Assembly: GCA_018417955.1 (NCBI GenBank)
Contig: JACTVC010000031.1
Span: forward strand, 372,001-436,000
DNA length: 64,000 bases
Direction of reading: 5' to 3'
From: Laccaria trichodermophora
Taxonomy: Eukaryota; Basidiomycota; Agaricomycetes; Agaricales; Hydnangiaceae
Below the pieces are notes generated by a model. That model had not been told where the DNA came from. It saw only the letters and a program-made list of their open reading frames with translations, and did no database searches. Every line of letters begins with the position of its first letter. Position 1 is the stretch's first letter. Shown here one piece after another: positions 22,948-35,174 of the stretch. Both the position numbers and the translations under genes were made by a program.

Positions 22948-24549
22948 TAAGGGAATGATCACCCTACCAAGAGACAGTCTAGGTGTTCTGGAATCTGGAC
23001 AGATATTAGTGTCACAAGGTGCATCTTTTGACGATATTAGTCTTAGCTCCTGATCTCATCCTTGGTTTCTACCTATTGCAATAGGCACGCAAGTTCTGCA
23101 ATCCAGGACCGTAGATAACGCAATCCTTGCAAGATGAACGCGGGACAAAACGGGGGGGTGCGTCAAGTGTCTGCTGGCAGAAGTCGCTCATGTTTATATC
23201 AGAAGTCCATGGAAGGAGCAGATCGCATGACGCACTTGCGTCCGGAAAGTCGCATCGATGTGCGAGAAGCGCTTGTTAAAATTGTCACATCCAGAAGCAA
23301 TTGTATTTCGCAAACTAACAAACGAAACTCACTCTGCAGCAATAATTTGCAACATCCATCATTCCAGATCTTCCCCGCCCGACTGACTCGGCAATTTCAA
23401 GCGAAAGAGAGCGAAAAGGGAACAGTGTGGAAACAACGTCAAGGGAATTACAAAGGTGGAACGTGGTAACCCTCTTCCTCAGCAACGCCCTGCTTTCGTA
23501 TAAACGACTCATTTCGTCGTGACAGACCAATAACCCTACCTTCAGTGGTGAATAGGGAGGTGGCTGATCTGAACGGGGCGAAGAATTGAAGAAGAAGGAT
23601 CAAGACAGGACGTCGCAGTTGTGCAATGCGTGTGTTGAGGGTGCAAGTCAGGCTTTAAACGCCGCTGCTGGAGACGAAGATGCCTGGTACTGACTGCACG
23701 CAATCGCTTCGAGGTGGAAACCACCCAGGAGTGCCATTATGGATGCTGCTCAGTAGCGTTAGGGCTAAGAAATCTGGTGGGATCGATATTCTCGAACTGG
23801 GGGCCAGGTCTGCACGGAGGCTGTAGTTTACTGTGGAGTTAACAAAGGGGAGGAGGAGGATGGAGTAAGGGAAGTGAAGGAGGAACAGGTGAGGAAGGCA
23901 TAAAGTTGGTGAAGTGGCACCTATCCCTCAGGCCAGCTCGGATTTGATGTCCAGCGATGTCCGGTCTCGAGAGGTGAAAGAGAGAAGCGTGAACCTTGTT
24001 ACCGTGGACCAAAAGGCTTGACATGCAGGGGGAATTCGTTGGAGACCCATATGATGCATGTGGATTGTAGGGCTTGAGGGTTGTGCAAAGCAGGTTTCCG
24101 TGTTTGGGGTTGAGACTTCAGATTGTGGTCCAAGAGGAGGAACACACCTCATTCCGTGCCTTTGTAGACGTGGTAGGTGAAGGCTAGATGAAAGACGTCT
24201 ACAATGCGAGCGATAACGGGCAAGGGAAACCTGTCGAAAGGTATTGAAACGGGTAGTGCTGGGCGGGGACTGGATGATTTTCTCGCTCAGCAGGCTCATG
24301 GAATAGCAGAGAGAACGCCGAAACTTGTGGGTGGCTCCAAGTCGCGCATAGCCAATGCCTGGGTCGATGTTAGTTCAGAAACAACGATGTATGCGGCGTT
24401 GGCTTTCAGTGGAGCATGGAGCTATGCCAAATGGAGTGTGCGGCCTCCCCGCGGAACGAGAGCGACGTTGTCTCGTCAGCACCATTGATTGCCGGATACA
24501 CTATGTGGATGAAAGTAGGATGGAGCAGCGAGAACGAGCGACCATTGGC
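22948..24549. other. No supportable gene
   Basis: Several overlapping open frames on both strands are present, longest on the minus strand at 23928-24299, but none shows a domain, signal peptide or consistent splice signals. Codon-like composition on the minus strand suggests decayed exons related to the uncertain gene to the right. Confidence 0.35.
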
Positions 24550-25771
24550 GAAGGGGAGTTGTGGAAACGTTTTGAGGCAGAGTGAATGTTCAGGAGTGGG
24601 AGAGCTCGATTCTTTCCCTCAGATAATGTGCGAACCTAGGTCCCTGTATGTCGAGGGGGGTAACTTCAATCTGAGGAGAGGAGGTGAAAGTGGTGGAGGA
24701 CTGCCATAGAAGACGCTCTAACTCTCGAGAGAAAGTCAAGGAAAGTGAGCTGCGTGTGAAAATTAGCTACCGACATGACGGAAAAGGAGACAAACTTACT
24801 CGAAGGTCTCCGTAAAGCCTCCCTTAAATAGATTCTCCATCGTCGAATGAGTCGACCTCTCTAAGTTCCGCGTCTCTCGATTGTGAGCACTCCCTCAAAA
24901 CATCTGCGTTAACAATGTCTTGAGGGAGCAAATCTACCATGTCGGGCTCTGCCTCCAATTACAGAAGGCAAAATGGGCGCTTTCGGACACCGTAGTTTGT
25001 TCGACGATGAACCGGCCCGTCTGGGCGTTGACTGAGAGAAATGATGACGCGGGAAGGGTTGTAAAGACGAAAACGAAAAGGGTTAGATCACTTATGGATT
25101 TTGTCCACTGAGGGAATGGGATCTGACGCGCAACTAATACTGCGATGACTGCGACCCGAAAGATTGTCAGCCGAGGCTTCTGCATCCAGCGGGTACGCTC
25201 CGTACCGTCATTTCCAAGAAACTCTTGAGCTCCCTGCTTTTCGAATTCATGAAGACGCGGCGACCATTCATCATGCATCATCACCCAATAGACGCCTTCA
25301 AAGGTCTGAGCGGACTTCATTGAGTCGTTCTCTTGGCGTCGTACGTGCCAGAGAGATCTAGCATGCAAGAAAGTTGAGCACACCCATGAAAGAGGCTAAT
25401 CACAAGGAATAAGAAGAATCTGTAGCCCGGGAAGAACGAGGAATGAGAAGAAGATAGATGCCATGTATGTGGGGTAAGGAAGGAGAGAAAGTAGCTCCGG
25501 CCTTGGTCAAGAACAAGGGTACAACATTGCGAAGAATATCTGATAGCCGTTGCGTTGTATTCGCGTGTTGAAGGTCTGAGTACTGAGGTTTGGTTTACGT
25601 TGTGAGAGACATGATGGCGATACGCACCTCGAAAAGGTTGCTGGGCCACCTCTTTCGATTCTCAACGCCTTTGAACCTATTAGCCGTACATCTCCAAAGC
25701 AAGGTGCCGCCGATCTTCAAAGCCTGATGCAGTAGCAGCCCCGGAATCCACAGTGCTAAGATGGTGTTCAT
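24550..25771 (-). CDS. Probable multi-exon gene, structure unresolved
   Basis: On the minus strand an ATG at 25771 opens a 48-codon exon with a hydrophobic start (MNTILALWIPGLLLHQALKI) and ends at a good donor (GAG|GTGCGT at 25628/25627). Further left, a long open exon (about 25320-24935) reads SAQTFEGVYWVMMHDEWSP, then a hydrophobic pair of helices (LTIFRVAVIAVLVARQI and LTLFVFVFTTLPASSFL). A last convincing piece (GGFTETF joined over a 50-bp GTAAGT...CGCAG intron to SLSLTFSRELERLLWQSS) reaches about 24560. I could not connect these pieces in one frame, so the gene may be degraded or have unusual introns. A membrane protein is likely; no family is recognised. Confidence 0.35.
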
Positions 25772-27744
25772 CGTAAGTTGGACCTAATTACTCAATCAAA
25801 GAACAAGATACTTACTTCATGACCTTGCTCACTTGACGAGCTGATGCGACGCGTCGATAGTGCAGGTCCTTGAGTACATCGTTGACGGTGGTGGAAAGAG
25901 ATGGGAGGAAAACATTGGTCAACACGAATTTGACCAAAGTTAACGTTCTCGTCCTCGACCACCACCATCACCCTGCCAACTTTTACCGTTCGCCCGCTTG
26001 GGATTCACACTCAATTTTCTCTTTTTATTTGGGGCTCAAGCTGTTCAGCTCTCCTGCTTGAAACTCGCTCAGGTGAGAGCTCAATCTGTCATTGGCAATT
26101 GCTCCTTGATTGTCAAGCTAACAGAGGAATTGAGAGATCACGCTTACGCACAAGCTTTTAAGCTGGTAAAGGCTTGGAAAGAGGGATATACGGTACAGGA
26201 TGGGTTTGAGGTAGCAGCGAGGATCTATCTCTATTCATCCAGCTGGTCGGTGTTGATATATCACTGAAGGCCAGACGTGATGATGAATCCGGCCAATTCA
26301 TCGACTTCGATGCGATGAACACGACGGTTGGGTGAAGTATGGTGTCGGACTATGCACTTTTTCGCTGACAACCTTGTCTCTCTCCGTCAGTGAGGCCACC
26401 TGGGTGGATCACTCACCCGTACCAACTCATTTTGCGGCGATCGGCTGCTCTGTGTTCCGTGGCGACGCTATCCTTTCAACCCACTTAGATCTCAGCACTC
26501 CGCAACTCCACCTACGGCTCACCCTAGCGACAACCCAGCAGTCATGCGATTATCCATGTGCTGTCACGCCCCTGTCGAATATCGGACCAACGCAAAAGCT
26601 GGACAATTTGCAATCAGTGGTGGTACGAGTAGGATCGGATTCCTATTCCGGGTCGTGGCAGGAGCGAACGTTAATTCGAGAGCCTCTCTTGCTCTTGGTA
26701 CGACATAACTGCTCCCTCTTGACGATGAGCTAATGGATTGGTCTTTTGCAGGATCCGTGAAGTGGCGAGGCTCTTGCGGCGAGAAACTAAGATCACCCAT
26801 GCGACCCCATTGTTCGTCGCCTGCGCAATGGCCATTCAGCTGAGGCGCTCTTTAATGTCATCGGTATCGTCCTGCAGTGCATGAAGGGTCGTGCGATTCA
26901 GTGACAATGATACTTTGGCATGGAGAGCCGGGATGCGAGGCAATTCGAGGACGAGTGACAGAAATGGAATCAAAAGGACGGGAAGTGAGGTGAGGTCTTA
27001 CTTTGGATGCTGATCAAAGAATCAACGGTAGTGGTCACAAACACCTGGTTTAGGATGCTGGGTTAGGTTCGTCCGCTCGTCTTTTGCATTTCTATATACT
27101 TAATACTCTAGTATTGTCTGGATTTGATATTTTTTTGAGTATGTGAAATAGAATTGCACACACTCTTCTCTTTGTCCCGTTCTGTGCTTTGGATCATAGT
27201 GCCCGCCCTATCTTTCTCGTTGACCGCGCTATCTCTGGCGTCTCCTTGCTGAGTTGGCGCCCAACCACATTACTGCGCGTGGACAGGCATGGACTTCGGA
27301 GCGTTGTTCTTCAAGGCCTGGACCCACAACTTTTGAGGGTTCTTGATTAGGAACATCAGCTGACCGCCTGAAGCAGTCCGTTACCCATTCTGAGAATTGA
27401 CGCCGCACAGCATTGACTCTCTCTTCTGAACCACGATGTCTGATCTTGACCGCCCCCGTGAAAATCGTTTGCAAGGAAAGTTCCAGAGATTGCTCGGTCG
27501 TTTTATGGGCGAAGATTGCTCCCATGATGAACACCCAAGCGTTTCGAGGTTCGCATTGCTGAACCACGCCCACAGATAGCATCCTGACGAAATATAGGTC
27601 AATGTTTATAAGGGCGCCTGAAGTTACGGGAGAGCGTAGTACCTCTTTGGTGTGTTTACAATGCAAACAAATTCATTGGCTCATTTCGTCTTCATAAATT
27701 CCAGAATGTCAAGCAAGGAGCACGCGACATTGTTATGAGGGATT
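25772..27744. other. No supportable gene
   Basis: Open frames at 25998-26267 and 26332-26733 (plus) and a 145-codon minus frame at 27229-27666 are present without recognisable domains or clear start codons. The right part should contain the promoter of the NLR-like gene. Composition switches to CpG-poor sequence near 27760. Confidence 0.35.
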
Positions 27745-30700
27745 ATGTGGCTGACAATGTGTGTCCGGTGATCCCAGCATTGATGGTTTGAAATATTGAT
27801 TGGACTATTTGTGAAGATTGAGGTTCATGAACATGTGAGCAGGGGCCAAGATGATACGCTCCTTGTTCCCCAAAGGCCACATTCAAGTGCTCTATTTACA
27901 GGTCGCAAGTATATTCTTCAGAGGCTGAAGGATCATTTTGTGCCTCAAGATGAAGGGGATAGAGGCAGAAAGTCATTCTTGTTATATGGCATGGGAGGGA
28001 TTGGAAAGACACAGATCTGCTTGAAGTTTGTGGAGGAGATGGCTGGAAGGTAAGTTGCTTCAATTTAAAATCTCTGATTTTCTGACAAGTGCATGCAGAT
28101 TCTCCCATGTTTTCTGGATTGATGCATCTTCTGAAGATACTATTGCTCTTGGTTTAAAGAGTCTTTGTTCTCATCCTGAGGCTGAAGCTGCAGGTGTCTC
28201 TGTGTCCTCCATGTCTGCTCTTATCTGGATTGCATCTCTGCAGTGTAAATGGCTGCTGGTTTTTGACAATGCTGATGGTGCACCTGAAGTTGTGGAGAAA
28301 TTTATTCCACCTGGTTCTCAGGGCAATATTCTGGTTACTAGTGGAAATCCATCTCTTGGGCTTGTCACATCTTATGGAAACTCTCTGGAAGTTGATCAGA
28401 TGGCTGAAAAGGAAGCCATATCACTCTTACTAAAAGCCAGCCATCTAACTGAGCTGCCAGAAAATGTTTACAGCATAGCTCAGCAGATTGTAAATAAGCT
28501 CTGCTGTTTGCCTCTGGCTGTTGATCAAGCAGGAGCTTCCATTGAAGCTGGTCTCTGTAGTATTGACAATTATCTGGAGCATCTCTCTCAACATAGGAAT
28601 AAGCTTATGAACCACCCTTTCTTTAGGGGGGCATCTCAGTATGATCGTACAGTTTATGAAACATGGGATTTGTCATTGAATGAAATTGAGTCAAGGGCAA
28701 ACAAGAAATCTAATGGGCATGGGGGAGCAGCTGCTAAGGCTGCTATTCTTATTCTTGAAACTGCTGCATTTCTACATCATGAGAATATCATTGAGGCTGC
28801 ATTTAGAAAGGCTGCTATGAAATTCTCTAAAGGACATTACAGTGAACTAGCAAAAAATGTCAAAACCTGTATCACCCAGTTGCTTCAGCTGGAAGATAAG
28901 AGTTGGAATGAATTCTTTTATGAAGGAATTAGAGTTCTTATGTCCTTTTCTTTGATCAAACAGGGCTCAACCTCTTCAGGAATCTATTCCATTCATCCAT
29001 TGATACATCAATGGAGTAGAGATAGGATGTCATTGTCTCAGAAAAGGTGCATGATGCAGGTGTCAAGATTTATCCTTGTCAACTGCATTACAGAAGAGAT
29101 GACAGCTGAGAACATTGCATTCAACAGGGTTCTTGTCCCACATATTAAAGCAAACTCCCATTCAGAGAGGGAAAGTGGCTTTGAAAGAGTGTTTAATGAT
29201 ACTGAATACTCTTACTTCAGTTATGTATTCCAACAAAATGGTATGTGGAAAGATGCAGAGGATCTTGAGTATCAAATAGTAGAAATGAGGATGAAGAAGC
29301 AGGGGATGAGGCATCCATCAACATTGAGTAGCATGGGAAAGCTTGCAGACATATACACACAGCAAGGAAAATATAAAGAGGCTGGGGAGCTGGGGCTGAA
29401 GGTTCTGGATCTGTGTAAAAATGTGCTGGGGCCAAACCATCCAGATACCTTGACCAGTATGAATAATCTTGCAGTCACATATTCAGACCAAGGGAACTAT
29501 GAGAAGGCTGCAGAGCTAAAGCTGAAAGTCCTGGATCTGCAAAAAAGGGAGCTGGGGCCAGAACATCCACAAACCTTGGTCAGTATGAATAATCGTGCAG
29601 TCACATATTCAGACCAAGAGAAATATGAGGAGGCTGCAGAGCTAAAGCTGAAAGTCCTGGATCTGCAAAACAGGGTGCTGGGGCCAGAACATCCACAAAC
29701 CTTGATCAGTATGAATAATCTTGCAGTCACATATTCAGACCAAGGAAAATATGAGGAGGCTATGGAGTTGCAGTCACAGGTTCTGAATCTGCATACAGAA
29801 GTGTTAGGGCCAGAACATCCACATACATTGACCAGTATGGCAAATCTTGCAAAAACATATTCAGACCAAGGAAGGTTTGATAAGGCAGAGCAGCTGGACA
29901 TACAAGTTCTGGATACAATGAACAGAATTCTTGGAGTGGAACATCCACACACAATCAATGTCATGGCAAATCTAGCAGAAACATATGATGACCTGGAGAA
30001 ATACACAGATGCTGAGAAGTTAAAGGCTCAAATTCTGGATAACAGAATAAAAATTCTAGGACCAGAACACCCAGATACAATTATAGCTATGGCAAATCTA
30101 GCAGCAACATATGATCACCTGGGAAAATATGTAGATGCAGAGAAGCTACAAATCCAGGAGCTAGATGTAAGAAGTAGGATTCTAGGAAAGGAACACCCAA
30201 GTACAGTCATGTCTATGGGTAATCTAGCAGTGACATACAGCAACCTTGGAAAGTATATGGAGGCAGAAAAATTGCAGGTTCAAGTGCTGGACACAAGAAA
30301 AGGGATTCTGGGAGTGGAACACCCAGATACAATTGATGCCATGGCAAATCTAGCTGCAACATACTCTAGCCTGGGAAGATATACAGATGCAGAGAAGCTG
30401 AACATCCAGGTTCTCTATGCAAGGAACAGAATTCTTGGGATGGAACACCCAGACACAATTATAGCTATGGAAAATCTACCAAAAACATGTGATCGCCTGG
30501 GAAAATATACAGATGCAGAAAAATTAAAGGCTCAAATTCTGGATAGTAGAATAAAAATTCCTGGGCCAGAAGTCCCAGATGCTATAGTGGCAGAGAAATT
30601 GCAGGTTCATGTCCTGGATTCTGGCAAAAAAGTGGTTGAAACAGAACATCCACACATTATTGGAGCACTGCCAAACCCTGCACCAGCCAGAAAACAACTT

Positions 30701-32342
30701 ATACTTGTAGCTAAAACTGCATTGCACCATCTTCAATGTTGTGAGGCTGAAATCAAAGCTGCTCTGTCTCACTCAGGGATTTCTGAAATGGACTACCTAC
30801 TTCTTTCTGGATTTAATGAATCTGTTATCCACTCAGGTATTGGATATGTGGAAGAAATCCATGTACTCTTGAAGAGTCAAGTTCTCCCTAACAGTGACCT
30901 CTTGTCTTCTCTTGGTAGAATTTTCTCACCATTTCCTGGAATGATCTTCACCACTTTCTCACCTTACTTCTTCAAGACACCAGTATATAATAATGAAGGA
31001 AAGACCCTGGAATGGGATGAAGTTGTATTTACACAGGCTCACACATATACAACTCTTCGAATGGGAAATAAAATGAAGGAAATGGAACTGATGTCAGACA
31101 ATATTTACCTCAATGAAGGAGAAGTCCCATCTGGCTCTGGAGGAGGAGGAGGAGGTGGTGGTGGTGGTGGTGATAGAAACAAAAAGAAGCAAGGGGAAAA
31201 TCCACCTGAAGACAGGAGGACTGATAATGATCCTGAGAAGGGTGGTGAGAAAGATTCTGGGGGAGATGGTGATGACTCTGAAGGGAATGACCCAGAAAAT
31301 CCATACTTGAAAGGCAGCTCTGGTGCTGACTTATTCAAAATCTCCTTCAACATTCAAACTGAGATCTATCCCAATGCCCCACCAGTGTTTTGTTCAGAGC
31401 CTTCTTCATCCAAACCTTCCAAGTTTTTCCAAGTACTACAGCTTGAAGGGAGCATTACTGTTCAAGTAGGTCACCTCTATACTTATTCACAACAAACAAT
31501 TAATCTTGTTTTAGACAAAACCTCCACAGTTAAAACCAAGGGAGCTAGCAAGCTCCTGTATTGAGTTCAAAGAATTCAAACTCCAAAGCATTGCTGATAT
31601 TGAATCTGCTTGTTATCACCTTGCTCACTTCAGAACAGAGATAAACACAAGGGAGAGAAACACCAAATTCAAAAACATCAAACCAGCTTCTACATGTGCA
31701 GTTGCTTCTGAGAGCAAGGTTGCTGAAGAGAATAAACAAACACTTGCTGCTACTCTTGGGTCCACATTTGGAATCAGTAGTCTCAAGCCCTCTGCCCTAT
31801 TTTCCATTTCTGGAACCAAAGGAAAGGAGTCAACAACAATGAAAGAACTTATAGTCTTCAACTCAAGAATTATACAGAAAGATTACAATGGGGCTACCTG
31901 GTGGGAATTCACTGTGGATGACCCTAATCAACAACAGCAGGGATTAGACCTGCAAGAGTTGGGCACTCTTCCATGTGTGTCTTGTACATTCATGGGCAGC
32001 TCAGATCATGCACCACCTCCCCCAGCACCTGATACATTTTGTGTTGAGGTCATGTCCTGCTGGTCATTAATTTCTTTGAAAAGCAACCCCAACTCTTTTT
32101 TGGCATCTTGGCTAGCCCTTGGAAGTTCAGAGGTGAAACCACCCACTCCCTATTCAAATCTTTGCCAGATTTTGTTGCTGGATTTACCCTCACAATTGCC
32201 AGAAGATTCTTACTATAAAGCTGTTGCAAAGGCTACACCCTCCAGCTCAACAGCCTTTGAAGTGGAGCGCCCATCTCCATACAATTTTACTCCCTTTATG
32301 GACTTCTCCCACCCACTGGCAGGAGGAGATGGTTCTTATTAG
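27745..32342 (+). CDS. NLR-like protein: NB-ARC, TPR repeats and long novel C-terminal region
   Basis: The model is 27745-27767, 27843-28049, 28099-31465 and 31515-32342, about 1,474 residues; the first tiny exon is tentative, since the open frame before 27843 has no ATG. An NB-ARC ATPase follows: Walker A GMGGIGKT (residues about 57-64), Walker B LLVFDNAD (about 129-136), a TSG where family members usually have TSR, and CCLPLAVDQAGA (GLPL motif, about 212-222). Ten 42-residue TPRs of kinesin-light-chain type (LGPEHPxTLxSMxNLAxTY...) plus one truncated unit lie at about 475-905. The last ~550 residues, with a polyglycine linker near 1091-1102, match nothing I know. The stop at 31562 in the exon-2 frame is avoided by a 49-bp intron (31466-31514). 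Fungal NLRs are thought to sense non-self and trigger incompatibility or defence. The gene is strongly CpG-depleted. Confidence 0.8.
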
Positions 32343-33005
32343 AATCAATTTAGTGAAACAAGTTTGGGTCTGTAGGTACTGATGTTTTAGGTGTCAAATC
32401 ATTGATATTGCATGAAATTATGTCAAGTTGGTTCTTAGCTCTTTCTTCTGATATCTTCCAGAGTGTTAAAAAAAATAGTACTTCATTGTTTGGACTTCAA
32501 TGATGATCACAGCAGAGAATTCATTCTGAAATGTATTTTCTTTTATAACTTTGACTTTAAAATGGCACAAATTGTTATCCTATGTAAAATACTGACTGGA
32601 AACCATGTGTTGTTAATTTTGACCACAATGTATTACATCACAGGCAAGATATTTCCTACTCAATTCCTTGCCTGAACTTGCTTGCCTGTTTTGGCTCTCT
32701 TATGATCTCCAAAAAGTTAAAGTGTACTGATTTGAAACCAACTGATTGTAACAGAGGAAAAGGACTTCCTACTCAATTTTTTCTCTGCCCAGCTTTGTAT
32801 ACTTTGTACGGTTGACCCTATAGTGGTTGTAACATACATTGTATGGCAGGTTGGAACTTTGCTTCATGGCGTGACCGTGCGAATACCAACGTGGCCGGTT
32901 GAAATTCGTTCTCCCGCTCCTCATCGCCTTCGCTATAACGCTATACCCACCTCCAGCACCATCGGATTCATCAGCCAACTGAACTAGCGGGCAATCCAAA
33001 CCATT
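32343..33005. other. Intergenic: NLR 3' region and DNAJC3-like promoter
   Basis: AT-rich, CpG-poor sequence continues to about 32850 and then changes abruptly to CpG-normal sequence. No gene is seen. Confidence 0.4.
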
Positions 33006-35174
33006 ATGCGCCTCATAGCGCTCTCTTCTATCCTTTTATTCTTAGCACCGGCGGCGTACACACAGCAGGGTAGCTTGTACCCGCCCGGCCTCCTTCCACT
33101 CATTAACCGAGCCAATGCTCTACTCTCGACGGGCCAGTTTAACGAGGCTGCCAAGATCTACTCTGAAGCTATCGGTGAGCTTCATTCCTCGTAAAACTGA
33201 GCTGAATGACTCATTTTCACGACATCGGAACAGACCAATCACCGTCAGACTACCTTTTATACTACAAACGCGCTACTGCGTATTTCTCTCTACAGCGCCA
33301 TTCACCTGCGCTAGACGATTTCGAGAAGGTTCTCTCGTTGACTTCAAACACATTCGACAATGCGCACCTTATGAAGTCGCGGATATACATCCGAGACGGC
33401 CATTTTTCGCTCGCGAAAGAATCGCTGACTGCATTTCTGAAATCACCTGCGGGTAAAGCGAGCACGGAAGCGGAAGAGTTGGACCGCGAGATTAAGGAGG
33501 GTGAGCGGTTGGTGGAGAAGACGGAAAAGGAGAGGAGGGCGCAGTTGTGGAATGCGTGTGTGGAGAGTGCGAGTCAGGCTTTGAGGATTGCGAGCCACTC
33601 TGTTGTGGTGAGGAATTGGAGGGCGGAGTGTGCGCTTGCCGCTGGGGACGTAGACAGTGTTGTTGGTGATTTGACGTGAGTTTTTCAGATTCCACTCCAG
33701 TTCTTCATCCATTGGTCGACGACTGCGGTTTCTTTTTGTGGACGCTTTTTGGTCCGCTTGGTGGTTTCTCTTTCAATGATTCCCTTTGACTCCGTTTTCT
33801 CCTTCCGTTCATTCATTGGGTCACGTCGTCTTTCACGATTTTCTTTCATTCATTCCCGTTTTCTGGCTTTGAACCCCAGCCACTTGGCATGGTAAAACAT
33901 ATCTTCACGTATCCTTACCTTCTGGCCCTCTTTCCTCCCGTTTTATAGTCGTCTGAAGCACATACTAATCACCCTCTCCAGCCGCCTCACCCACCTCCTC
34001 CCACCATCAACCACCCTCCTAACCCACATCTTCCGCCTCTCTTACTTCCTCCTCCCGCCCTCCCCAGGGCCACTCAACACCCTAAAACAATGCCTTCACT
34101 ACGACCCCGATTCGAAGCCCTGCCTCGTATTACACCGTATGCTCAAGAAGTTCGACAAAGGCTTCATCGCTCTTGACGAGTTTCTGAACAAGGAAGACTG
34201 GCGCGGGGCCATCAAGTATCTCACCAAAGGCGGGCCGGGGAACGTTGGGGGTTTGTGGAGGCGGTACGAGGAGGCCCTAGGCGAACATATGAGCGCTGAG
34301 ATGGTGTTGCCTTTGTTGCCCCCTGGTCTTCTTGAAGATCACGAGCAAGACAAGGGAAAGGGAAAGAGGAAGAAGATGCAGCCGATCTCGCTACCGCTGT
34401 ATACGAAGACCTCCCCGCAGAGGCAGCACCTCGTCCGGTCGCTTTGTAAGTCGTATACCCACCTTGCGGGGCAGCACCCGAGCTCGGAGGAGTATAGAGT
34501 GCAGACGGTCAAGTGGTGCGAGGAGCTTTTGACGCTTGAGGGGTGTCATGAGGATGTTGATGGATTGATTGGGAGGAGTGAAGGGTTGTTGTTTAAGGAG
34601 GAGTGGGATGAGGCTGTTAGGGTTTTGGAGAATGCTTTTGAGCAGGGTGGGAGACAGGTATGTTCGGCGCGTGGATGTAAGTGGCAGTGGATGCTAATGA
34701 GCGATTAGGACCGCTGGGTACATGAGAAATTGCAAACTGCACAGAGGAAGGCGAAACAGGCGAAACAGAAGGATTATTATAAGATTCTAGGTGTGCCTAG
34801 GGACATTGATCAGCGGAGTATCAAGAAAGCTTTGTACGTCTCTTCACATCCTCCCTTCCTTCTTTCTTTCTTCACCCTCAACTGACCCCTCCTTCAGCCG
34901 AAAACAAGCCAAACTCGCCCACCCAGACAAAGGCGGCTCTGAAGCCAAGATGGCCGCGCTCAACGAAGCCTACGAAGTCCTCTCCAACCCCGAACTCCGT
35001 GAACGCTTTGACAGAGGCGAAGATCCCATGGACCCCATGGCCGGACAAGGGGGACATCCATTCGCGCAAGGACAACATCCGTTTGCCCAGTTCTTCCAGC
35101 AGCAGGGAGGTGGTGGGTTTGGACAGGGGAATGGGGGACGGGGGTTCCAGTTCCATTTTAGCCATGGACATTAG
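33006..35174 (+). CDS. DNAJC3/P58IPK-like ER co-chaperone (TPR plus J domain)
   Basis: Five exons (33006-33174, 33234-33675, 33982-34657, 34709-34833, 34898-35174) encode 562 residues, all in phase. The first 19-20 residues (MRLIALSSILLFLAPAAYTQ) form a signal peptide, so the protein should enter the ER lumen. TPR-like helices occupy the middle (ANALLSTGQFNEAAKIYSEAI, YYKRATAYFSLQRHSPALDDF, and onwards). The J domain begins at about residue 450 (KDYYKILGVPRDIDQRSIKKAFR), has the essential HPD at about 479-481, and is followed by a Gly/Phe-rich tail (HPFAQFFQQQGGGGFGQG). This arrangement is that of DNAJC3, which holds misfolded clients with its TPRs and delivers them to BiP/Kar2 by stimulating its ATPase. 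Intron 2 is 306 bp, about five times the local norm. Confidence 0.9.

Noticed and set aside
24204..24709. Overlapping plus-strand open frames of 76-97 codons
   Set aside because: No start context, domain or splice signals; the opposite strand looks more coding-like.
27796..27842. NLR-like start at 27796
   Set aside because: The frame there begins with TTG and has no ATG before the NB domain; an upstream small exon ending at 27767 fits better, though still unproven.
29497..30006. 169-codon open frame antisense to the NLR-like TPR region
   Set aside because: It is a mirror of the repetitive 42-residue TPR coding sequence; the Ser/Cys-rich periodic protein is an antisense shadow.
29428..30570. 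CRISPR-like or satellite array of 126-bp units
   Set aside because: The periodicity is that of 42-residue TPR codons in an open frame; the units are diverged and there are no spacers.
31545..31565. Frameshift at the end of the NLR-like long exon
   Set aside because: A 49-bp intron (31466-31514) with normal splice sites explains the change of frame without any mutation.
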